Assembly (NCBI GenBank): GCA_016791465.1
Contig: JAEUWE010000428.1
Span: 1-8,010, forward strand
Length of the DNA stretch: 8,010 nucleotides
Reading direction: 5' to 3'
From: Pseudobdellovibrionaceae bacterium
GTDB lineage: Bacteria > Bdellovibrionota > Bdellovibrionia > Bdellovibrionales > JAMPXM01
Position numbers and translations under genes: made by a program. This document shows, one piece after another, positions 1 to 5,561 of the stretch (positions are counted from its first letter, which is position 1; each line of letters begins with the position of its first letter). The notes beneath the pieces are model-generated. The model was not told the DNA's origin and made no database searches. It saw only the letters and a list, made by a program, of their open reading frames with translations.

Positions 1-1
1 G

Positions 2-685
2 GCATTTGTCAGCTACGATAAGCCAAAGACGATTTCTGTGAGTGCCGAGGACAAGAGCATTGTGAGCGGGCGTTGGTGGGTTTCGGCCGGCGCTTCAGTT
101 GAAAGCTATGGTGCAGAGGCCGCTGCGCCAAAATATGAGTCGCGTGTTTTTAAAGTGAACTCAACTCCGTTTGGCACTTTTGGCTTTGGCAATGACGACA
201 TCACCGCGCATGCTGGTTTTGGAAGCGCAGCGAGCTCAAGCGAGACGCTGCGATTTTTTGATCTTCAAGCGACCTATGCCCTCTATCAATATGGCGCAAG
301 CCAAACGGCGTTTATAGTCTCTGGTGGCGGGCGCCTCTTGATGATTGACGTGGTTCCAGTTCCCGGCGCGATATCGGCGCTATCTTCGACCAACGTGCTT
401 TCGCCAATGGCGGAGTTTCGTTATCAGTACGTCCCACGTGGACGGGTGCGTTTGATTGGAATCGGCGAAGTGTTCTGGCCAATCTGGTCAACCGGCGCTG
501 ATCTTGGTTCATTGATCTTTGCTTTTGGTGGCGGTGTCGGTGGTTCGCTTCAGCTGGCTCTGACCGAGCGTTTTGGTCTTGAAGTATATGGTAAAGCTCG
601 ATTCTTACGACGGACCATTGACGGTATGAGTGGCGTTCAAGAGCGGCAGAGTTCGATGGGTGCCGGATTGATTTTCTCTTTTTAG
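2..685 (+). CDS. Probable outer-membrane beta-barrel protein, C-terminal part (5' end outside window)
   Basis: The reading frame is open from the left edge to a TAG at 683-685, giving 227 visible residues, so this is probably the 3' part of a longer gene. A GTG at 38 could be read as a start but has no Shine-Dalgarno sequence before it, and the frame continues upstream. The visible protein is rich in Gly, Ser and aromatic residues, with many short stretches alternating polar and hydrophobic residues (for example around FGTFGFG, RLIGIGEVFWPIW, LEVYGKARF). It ends in GAGLIFSF, and a terminal Phe on an amphipathic last strand is the usual beta-signal of outer-membrane barrels recognised by the BAM machinery. 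I infer an outer-membrane or surface protein; the substrate or role is unknown. The next gene starts 16 bases later, so the two are probably co-transcribed. A secreted non-barrel beta protein is the alternative. Confidence 0.6.
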   Translation, partial: AFVSYDKPKTISVSAEDKSIVSGRWWVSAGASVESYGAEAAAPKYESRVFKVNSTPFGTFGFGNDDITAHAGFGSAASSSETLRFFDLQATYALYQYGASQTAFIVSGGGRLLMIDVVPVPGAISALSSTNVLSPMAEFRYQYVPRGRVRLIGIGEVFWPIWSTGADLGSLIFAFGGGVGGSLQLALTERFGLEVYGKARFLRRTIDGMSGVQERQSSMGAGLIFSF

Positions 686-690
686 GGCTC

Positions 691-694
691 GAGG
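691..694 (+). promoter_or_regulatory. Ribosome binding site of epmA-like gene
   Basis: GAGG lies 7 bases before the ATG at 702, inside the 16-base gap after the upstream stop codon. It supports the long N-terminal form of the protein, because the extension would otherwise be easy to dismiss as a wrong start. Confidence 0.6.
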
Positions 695-701
695 GTTTCG
701 T

Positions 702-1976
702 ATGACGTCGGCCAATTTCATTACTGCGCGTGAACAATTTATGGCACACCATTGGCGGCGCTATCCATCGATGACAATGCTTGAGCATCGCGAGGATTGT
801 ATTTTCGGTCGAGTGCTGCGCCGGGATCACACGCGTTTGGTTTTAAGTACCGACAGCGGGGTCGATCTGACGACAGTCACATGGATGCCGGTGACATTGC
901 TTCACCCGAATGCACAAGAGATGACGCCGCCCGTGGGCGAGGTGATTGCGATCGGCGACTGGGTCGCGTTTGATCAGAGTCGAAATCGAATGGCGCTTCT
1001 GGCTCCGAATCTCTTGCGTCCCTCACAGAACGACACCGAACTCAGCGGGCGTGCAGTGAACTGGGCTGCCTTTCTTAAACGCGTGCGTGATTTTTTCTGG
1101 AGCCAGCAGTTCATTGAAGTCTCAACTCCGACACTTGCGCCGTCCCCAGGAACCGAGCCTTTTCTTGATCCCCTGAGTGTGCGCTACGAGTTTGGCTCAG
1201 ACGTTCAAATGCGATATCTGATCACCAGTCCCGAGTTTCATCTTAAAAAAGTTTTGGCAGCCGGCGTGCCCAAAGTTTTTGAGATCGCGAAATGCTTTCG
1301 CAATAAAGAGGGCGGCCAGCATCATCGGATCGAGTTTCACATGCTCGAGTGGTATCGTGCATTTTCGGATCTTTCGTTGATCGCAGACGATGTCGAGCGC
1401 CTGATTCAAGTATTTTCACCGGAAGTGAAGCTTGCGCGGGTGTCGGTTCGAGAGCTTTTTTTGCGCTACGCAGACTTCGACCTCACTCCGGGAACAACCC
1501 GCGAAGAGCTTGAGGCGCACTGCAAACGTGTCGGGATTCATACTGACCACACTGATGATTTTAACGATCTTTTTCACCGGGTTTGGCTTGAGCAGATCGA
1601 AGGACCGCTCGAGACACACGCGCAGGGGAATCCGGTTCTCGTTCAAGATTATCCGCCGGCCCTTTCAGCTCTCGCACGAATTGGCCAATCCGGATTCGCG
1701 GAACGCTTTGAGGTTTATTGGCGGGGGCTAGAACTCTGCAACGCGTTTCACGAGCTCAATGATCCGCGTGAAAATCGGATGCGATTTGAGCGCGATCTGG
1801 CCGAGAAGCGTCGGCTGGGCAAAGAGTCGGTGCCACTCGATGAGGAGTTGCTCAAGGCCTTTGAGTCGGGCATGCCGCCCTCTGGGGGCATCGCTCTTGG
1901 ACTTGAGCGCCTCTATATGGCTGTTCACGATATCACTGACATAGGTCAGGTCGCGGCCTTCTCGGCGATGGTCTAG
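702..1976 (+). CDS. epmA: EF-P (R)-beta-lysine ligase-like protein (EpmA/GenX/PoxA family) with N-terminal extension
   Basis: This is a class II lysyl-tRNA-synthetase paralogue. In characterised members it activates (R)-beta-lysine with ATP and attaches it to a lysine of elongation factor P, which helps ribosomes through polyproline stretches; it acts in the cytoplasm. The 424-residue protein carries the family motifs: SPEFHLKK at 176-183, motif 2 beginning CFRNKEGG at 198 with the ATP-binding Arg200, FEVYWRGLELCNAFHEL around 336-352, and motif 3 GGIALGLERL at 395-404 with Arg403. Ala398 is at the position that is Ala in EpmA and Gly in true LysRS, which favours EpmA over LysRS. E. coli EpmA has about 325 residues; the extra ~100 N-terminal residues here (roughly 34-100, containing GEVIAIGDWVAF) resemble the OB-fold region of LysRS. 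The ATG at 702 is preceded by GAGG at 691-694. No efp or epmB gene lies in the window. Confidence 0.88.
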   Translation: MTSANFITAREQFMAHHWRRYPSMTMLEHREDCIFGRVLRRDHTRLVLSTDSGVDLTTVTWMPVTLLHPNAQEMTPPVGEVIAIGDWVAFDQSRNRMALLAPNLLRPSQNDTELSGRAVNWAAFLKRVRDFFWSQQFIEVSTPTLAPSPGTEPFLDPLSVRYEFGSDVQMRYLITSPEFHLKKVLAAGVPKVFEIAKCFRNKEGGQHHRIEFHMLEWYRAFSDLSLIADDVERLIQVFSPEVKLARVSVRELFLRYADFDLTPGTTREELEAHCKRVGIHTDHTDDFNDLFHRVWLEQIEGPLETHAQGNPVLVQDYPPALSALARIGQSGFAERFEVYWRGLELCNAFHELNDPRENRMRFERDLAEKRRLGKESVPLDEELLKAFESGMPPSGGIALGLERLYMAVHDITDIGQVAAFSAMV

Positions 1977-2027
1977 AGATCGCGTCGTGCAATTCACCGC
2001 GTGCTTTGAATCGGGCATTCTGAACCT

Positions 2028-2363
2028 ATGTTGAGTGTAAAAGCATTGCGAGATTTTCTGGCGCCCCTTTCTCCGCAAGCGGCGATCGACCACTGGATTC
2101 GTGTTTTTGAGAAACATGGCGAGAGTCCCGATTTTGAAAATCCGCGCATTCAGCTGACCATGCGTTCTGGCGCCCAGTTCATGGGCTACTTGGTTGGCGG
2201 AGCAACTCCTCCCAACAGCAAAGAGCGCTACGCGATTTTAAGTTTAGTCATTAAAAACGAAACTGATCAGGCCCGCGACATCGTTTACTTCAACACCAAC
2301 GACGTCGAAACCATCTCGTTCTACGATATCGATCCGGTTTTGCAGTATCTCGCGCGGAAATAA
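2028..2363 (+). CDS. Hypothetical 111-residue protein, possible Sm-like/SH3-barrel fold
   Basis: I do not recognise this protein. It begins with about 30 residues that look helical (KALRDFLAPL, AAIDHWIRVFEKHG). A beta-rich segment follows: IQLTMRSGAQFMGYLVGG, then YAILSLVIKN, then DIVYFNTNDVETISFYDID. The pattern of a strand ending in a Gly turn, a second strand with Gly, and a late strand 'VxxISFxDI' is reminiscent of Sm/LSm or other small SH3-like barrels, but this is only a shape argument. There is no signal peptide or membrane segment, so it is probably cytoplasmic. It lies 51 bases behind the epmA-like gene on the same strand and is probably in the same transcript. The ATG at 2028 lacks a clear Shine-Dalgarno sequence. 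The normal amino-acid composition supports a real gene. Confidence 0.65.
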   Translation: MLSVKALRDFLAPLSPQAAIDHWIRVFEKHGESPDFENPRIQLTMRSGAQFMGYLVGGATPPNSKERYAILSLVIKNETDQARDIVYFNTNDVETISFYDIDPVLQYLARK

Positions 2364-2371
2364 GCGCGAGA
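2348..2371. terminator. Hairpin at convergent gene ends, possible bidirectional terminator
   Basis: A perfect 8-bp inverted repeat, TCTCGCGC at 2348-2355 and GCGCGAGA at 2364-2371, encloses an 8-base loop. It covers the last codons and stop of the + strand gene and ends 4 bases before the stop codon of the - strand HU gene. The position between convergent genes fits a shared terminator. However, neither strand has a T-tract directly after the stem, so it is not a canonical intrinsic terminator; it may instead protect the 3' ends. Confidence 0.45.
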
Positions 2372-2374
2372 GAA

Positions 2375-2653
2375 TTAGCCCTTATTGATTTCTTCTTTGA
2401 GCTCTTTGCCGACTTTGAAAAACGGCAGCTTCTTTTCTTGAACGTTGATGACTTCACCGGTGCGCGGGTTGCGGCCTTGATACGCTTCATAGTAGCGATT
2501 CACGAAAGAACCGAAGCCGCGAATCTCAATGCGGTCATCGCGCATCAGCGCTTCAACCATGGAGTCGAATATCGTATTCACGACGGTTTCCGCTTTGACT
2601 CGCGTGATTCCGGCTTTTTCTGCGATCAGATTGATAAGATCCGCTTTAGTCAT
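2375..2653 (-). CDS. HU/IHF-family nucleoid DNA-binding protein
   Basis: This is a small basic dimeric protein that bends DNA and shapes the nucleoid. The 92 residues match the full family length. The N-terminal helical dimerisation part starts MTKADLINLIAEKAG. The core strand RIEIRGFGSF is at 41-50, the DNA-contacting beta arm carries RNPRTGE at 61-67 (Pro63 is the intercalating proline), and the closing segment is PFFKVGKELKEEIN. The IEIRGFGSF and FKxGKEL elements are closer to IHF-beta than to enterobacterial HU, while the rest reads as generic HU, so I give no subunit name. The ATG start has TTGGAGT with GGAG 8 bases upstream and a promoter of its own. It is convergent with the 111-residue gene, 11 bases apart. 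Confidence 0.93.
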   Translation of the reverse strand: MTKADLINLIAEKAGITRVKAETVVNTIFDSMVEALMRDDRIEIRGFGSFVNRYYEAYQGRNPRTGEVINVQEKKLPFFKVGKELKEEINKG

Positions 2654-2661
2654 TGAGGATA

Positions 2662-2665
2662 CTCC
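2662..2665 (-). promoter_or_regulatory. Ribosome binding site of the HU/IHF gene
   Basis: On the - strand GGAG stands 8 bases before the ATG at 2651-2653. With the -10 box at 2686-2691 it implies a short leader of roughly 25 bases. Confidence 0.7.
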
Positions 2666-2685
2666 AAGTTATCGAAAACACTGAA

Positions 2686-2714
2686 ATTGTAGAGAGGCCA
2701 AGGCCCCGCGCCCA
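2686..2714 (-). promoter_or_regulatory. Probable sigma-70-type promoter of the HU/IHF gene
   Basis: The - strand carries TACAAT at 2691-2686, one mismatch from TATAAT. At the normal 17-base spacing the -35 position reads TGGGCG (2714-2709), a poor match to TTGACA. The short distance to the ribosome binding site makes the -10 credible. The weak -35 suggests dependence on an activator, or simply a species-specific consensus. Confidence 0.4.
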
Positions 2715-2718
2715 GTCC

Positions 2719-2733
2719 TTCTGCACTGCAGAA
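2719..2733. promoter_or_regulatory. Perfect 15-bp palindrome upstream of the HU promoter, candidate operator
   Basis: TTCTGCA at 2719-2725 and TGCAGAA at 2727-2733 form a perfect inverted repeat around one central base. It lies immediately upstream of the expected -35 element of the HU/IHF gene, where an activator or repressor dimer commonly binds. I cannot assign a regulator; it does not match the classic LexA boxes I know. Confidence 0.4.
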
Positions 2734-2748
2734 CAATTGCCCGAACGG

Positions 2749-2783
2749 TTAATGCGGCGCACCTCATGCCCAGGAAGCATTAA
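2749..2783. repeat. Inverted repeat TTAATGC / GCATTAA between ligase-like gene and HU
   Basis: TTAATGC at 2749-2755 is repeated inverted at 2777-2783 with 21 bases between; an outer GGTT/AACC pair extends it if two extra bases are bulged. It lies just after the stop codon of the ligase-like gene on the - strand. It could be a weak terminator hairpin, but there is no T-tract, or a looping operator site. With the 15-bp palindrome it fills most of the 138-base gap at 2654-2791. Confidence 0.3.
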
Positions 2784-2791
2784 AACCGAGT

Positions 2792-4165
2792 TCACAGCGA
2801 ATTGTCGTCGGGAACCAGACCATGGGCATAGTGCTCGTTCATATAAATTGTAATCGAACTCACCAAAATGAAGAGGTTCATCGAAAACGCCTCGCTCATT
2901 GTTCCCCAGTGCAGACCCGCGACATGAAAGGCGCACTGGCTGCCAAAGCAACCGGCCGCAAGAATGCGATGCTTGTGATGGGAGGCGGGGATCTCTTGAA
3001 AGAGCCGAAGTGTATTCAAAAGGTGGTGGAGAATGAAGATCAGATAGAGACTCAGGCCGATCACTCCACTGTGCGCCAAGATGATAAAATAGACATTCAC
3101 GGCTTCGGTTTGAGCGAGAGGTGTCCCATTGTTTCCGGCAACTCCGATAACTGGGGACTGCTCCCAAACAGTGACCAGCTGGTTCATCTGTTTTCGATGT
3201 TGATCGGCGCGACCGGTTTCTTCGGTGGTGATGCGATCCCAAAGTGTCGCCGCATCGTCTTCGGTGCCAAGGCTCGGCGCCACGAACAAAAGGCCAAAAA
3301 CAACAGCGATGGTCGCGGCAATTGATGCGAAAAGTTTAAAGCGGCGATCGGCGGGGAAAAGCAGGAGGGAGGCCGCCCCTGCGACGCCCGCCCACCACAG
3401 GCCTGGCCGATAGGTGAAAAACAGAGCAAGTGAAATCACGACCGAAAGGCCAAAGCCGACCCAGGTCATTTTGTCTGTCAGCTCACGGCCGCGGCGAAGG
3501 CAGGCGGCGGCAAATGGAAATGGTAAAACGCAGGCGAGCAAAGTGGCAAGAGCTTCGGTTGAACCAAAGAATCCGCGCGGTACAAAGTAAGGAAGTCGAC
3601 CTGTGGGAGCATTGGCGAGGGCTTCGCCACTCAGCCAGTCGACTCCTTGAAAATGTTGAATCCAGGTCGCGATTGCGGTGAAGGTGACAACGCCGACAAG
3701 AGCAAACATCACGCGGTTTAAACCTGGGAATAGCTCCCAGGCGTAAACGAAAAGATAGAGTAGCGGAATCCAGCGAACCGCGCTCAAGCCGTCGATAAAG
3801 GTTGCAGCGGGATCAGTCGACTGGAAGAGCGAAACGAGAACGCTGATGAGGCCAAACGAGAGGCAAGCGCCGAGGGAGAGATCAGGGCCTAAGCGAAAGA
3901 ACTTGAACTCGCGGTGGCGCGCAAAGGCATCGACCGCGATATAGAAAAGAGTGAGAACGGCAAGGCCCCACGATGCGAGTTCGGTGGCCGCACGCGAAGT
4001 GGCGAGAAAAACTGGGAGGCTGATCATGAGCCAGGGAATCGTTACGCCAAAAGCTTGTTTGGCCGAATGCACAGTTTTTTCGCGACCGATTCCGAGATCG
4101 ATTTGATAGCTCCAGCGTCCACGAACGTGCTCGCGGCGTCTTGCGCTGGGTGACGAAAGTGTCAT
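2792..4165 (-). CDS. O-antigen ligase / Wzy-family polytopic membrane protein
   Basis: Family members join or polymerise lipid-linked glycans at the periplasmic face of the inner membrane. The 457-residue protein (from the ATG at 4165) has a basic cytoplasmic N-terminus and about ten or more hydrophobic segments. A conserved-looking Arg stands at 253 (FTYRPGLWW), and a large periplasmic loop of about 60 residues (~297-355) precedes the signature region VNVYFIILAHSGVIGL. That region matches the H[NSQ]X9GXXG signature of WaaL-type ligases except that the His is Val356 (followed by Asn357, Gly367, Gly370). The codon reads GTG, several changes from a His codon. An in-frame TTG at 4180 exists, but GAGGAG lies 7 bases before the ATG at 4165. 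Its RBS overlaps the stop of the GT4-like gene, so the two are translationally coupled. Ligase versus polymerase cannot be decided. Confidence 0.78.
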   Translation of the reverse strand: MTLSSPSARRREHVRGRWSYQIDLGIGREKTVHSAKQAFGVTIPWLMISLPVFLATSRAATELASWGLAVLTLFYIAVDAFARHREFKFFRLGPDLSLGACLSFGLISVLVSLFQSTDPAATFIDGLSAVRWIPLLYLFVYAWELFPGLNRVMFALVGVVTFTAIATWIQHFQGVDWLSGEALANAPTGRLPYFVPRGFFGSTEALATLLACVLPFPFAAACLRRGRELTDKMTWVGFGLSVVISLALFFTYRPGLWWAGVAGAASLLLFPADRRFKLFASIAATIAVVFGLLFVAPSLGTEDDAATLWDRITTEETGRADQHRKQMNQLVTVWEQSPVIGVAGNNGTPLAQTEAVNVYFIILAHSGVIGLSLYLIFILHHLLNTLRLFQEIPASHHKHRILAAGCFGSQCAFHVAGLHWGTMSEAFSMNLFILVSSITIYMNEHYAHGLVPDDNSL

Positions 4166-4172
4166 GGTCTTA

Positions 4173-4178
4173 CTCCTC
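4173..4178 (-). promoter_or_regulatory. Strong ribosome binding site that decides the ligase-like start
   Basis: On the - strand GAGGAG is followed after 7 bases by ATG at 4165-4163. The same bases overlap the TGA stop (4179-4177) of the upstream glycosyltransferase gene and also contain the competing TTG at 4180-4178, which has no site of its own. The ATG is therefore preferred. Confidence 0.75.
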
Positions 4179-5511
4179 AAAGTTCCGGGCGTTTATAGCG
4201 ACCGGTCGCCTGCAGGATACTTCGGTAGGCCTTGAGAGTTTCAACCACCATTTTTTCGGGGTCAAAGAGAGACGCAATTTTTGCGCGAGCCGCATCACCA
4301 ATTTGATCAGTCGGTAGGCGTTCTTCAAAGACGGCGAGAAGCAGTTCGGTGATTTCGGTGACGTCGGCGGGGCGAACTAGAAACCCCTCAAGCCCATGCT
4401 CGATCATGGCTGCCATCGGACTCATCTCAGACCCGATCACGACCTTTTTCTGAGCCATCGCCTCAAGCAGCGAGGGTTCAAAGCCAGAGGTGCGAGCTGA
4501 GAGATTCACAAAAACGTGCGCTTTTGAGATCACCTTCACCTGTTCGTCATGATTGAGAGCGCCGGTGAAAATGACCTTGCTGCCGAGCGCGAGATTCAGC
4601 GATTCGAACTCGATTTCTTTAAAGCGAGGTCCGTCGCCAATGATCAGAAGTCGAGCATTTGGCTTTTTGATCGCGACCTTTTCAAAGGCATGCAAGAGGC
4701 TCAGCATTTCACCGACATCGTTCATATCGCTGACCGTCACCGCGATTTTACATGACTCTGAAAGCGTGTTCCATGGCGCGTTTTGTTTTTCGGCATCCTC
4801 TGCGGCTTCGCTAGGGCGCGCGGCATTGACCTCGATACCGTAGGGCACCGTGTGAACTTTAGCATCCGGATAGAGATAATAGCGTTCAAGTGCGATGCGC
4901 TCGCGAGGACTTGCGACGAAGACGCCGTCAGCCGTTGCGAGCAAGCGGCGGTCATGGCCAAAGTATGTCGACAAAAAACGCACGCCAACATTGAGACCGG
5001 TATTGAGGATGCTGCCAAGCGTTTCTTGCCCCATCCCCATGATGGCAAACAGATCGGCCATCGATGTCGCCTGAACATCATAGGCCATAGCAAAACTGGC
5101 AACTCCCACGGCCTTTTTCATTTGGCCAACGCGAACCGCTGAGCCATCCAGTGCGTGCACGAGATGAAATGGAGTTTCCTTGTGCAGCTCAAGAAAGCGC
5201 CGTCGTACGAGATCTTGAAATCGCGGTTGGTGGCTGGCGCGAAGCGCGCGGTGGCGGGCTGAGCGTGGCGATGCAAGACTGACAATGCGAACGCCATCGG
5301 CCTCGAGCGTTGTGCCGCCTGGGCCAGCAACACTTTCTCCGGTGATGATGGTGACGTTGTGTCCGCGAAACGCGAGACCGCGCGCGATCAGACGTAAAAA
5401 ACTAGGGCCAGCGAGGCGGCCCGACGTTCGAGTTTGCGTGAGCGGCGCGTACTGAGAGATCAGTGCGATGTTGAGCTGACTCGGAAGCGGTTCGCGGTGT
5501 GAGAATAGCAT
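4177..5511 (-). CDS. GT4-like glycosyltransferase (GT-B fold) with altered donor-site residues
   Basis: The protein has 444 residues and two Rossmann-like halves. The N-terminal acceptor half begins NIALISQYAPL at 14-24, with LARGLAFRGHNVTIITG-type sequence around 41-58. The hinge VPYGIEVN lies at 222-229. The donor half contains ARLLIIGDGP at 286-294, VIFTGAL at 313-319 and GFEPSLLEAMAQKKVVIGS at 343-361. This is the GT4 architecture used for glycan and LPS assembly from nucleotide sugars on the cytoplasmic side. Unusually, the usual 'VGRL..KG' phosphate-binding Arg and Lys are replaced (VSDM at 260-263, Gly267), and the first Glu of EX7E is Ser342 while the second (Glu350) is kept. The ATG at 5511 has no clear Shine-Dalgarno sequence; an in-frame TGA at 5520-5518 prevents further extension. 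It is coupled to the ligase-like gene. Confidence 0.82.
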   Translation of the reverse strand: MLFSHREPLPSQLNIALISQYAPLTQTRTSGRLAGPSFLRLIARGLAFRGHNVTIITGESVAGPGGTTLEADGVRIVSLASPRSARHRALRASHQPRFQDLVRRRFLELHKETPFHLVHALDGSAVRVGQMKKAVGVASFAMAYDVQATSMADLFAIMGMGQETLGSILNTGLNVGVRFLSTYFGHDRRLLATADGVFVASPRERIALERYYLYPDAKVHTVPYGIEVNAARPSEAAEDAEKQNAPWNTLSESCKIAVTVSDMNDVGEMLSLLHAFEKVAIKKPNARLLIIGDGPRFKEIEFESLNLALGSKVIFTGALNHDEQVKVISKAHVFVNLSARTSGFEPSLLEAMAQKKVVIGSEMSPMAAMIEHGLEGFLVRPADVTEITELLLAVFEERLPTDQIGDAARAKIASLFDPEKMVVETLKAYRSILQATGRYKRPEL

Positions 5512-5561
5512 CGAGTATCAGGTTAAGCCTCTGGGTCGCCTTCGACAAGCTGATATGTCTG

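Noticed and set aside
38..40. GTG as the start of the first + strand gene
   Set aside because: The frame is open to the window edge, no Shine-Dalgarno sequence precedes the GTG, and a signal peptide does not follow, so the gene is more likely truncated by the window.
312..830. 172-residue open frame on the - strand
   Set aside because: It lies antisense across the barrel gene and epmA start; its Arg/Ser/His-rich composition is typical of a shadow frame.
2646..3242. 198-residue - strand open frame in another phase of the ligase-like gene
   Set aside because: It overlaps both HU start and the ligase gene and has an Arg/Ser/Cys-rich shadow composition.
2822..3325. 167-residue + strand open frame opposite the ligase-like gene
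   Set aside because: It is fully antisense to a gene with clear membrane-protein sequence; it has no ribosome binding site or recognisable domain.
5516..5555. TATCAG / CTGATA inverted repeat in the 50-base gap before the GT4-like gene
   Set aside because: Only 6 bp with a 28-base spacer and a 4-bp inner hairpin; expected by chance often enough that I do not call it.
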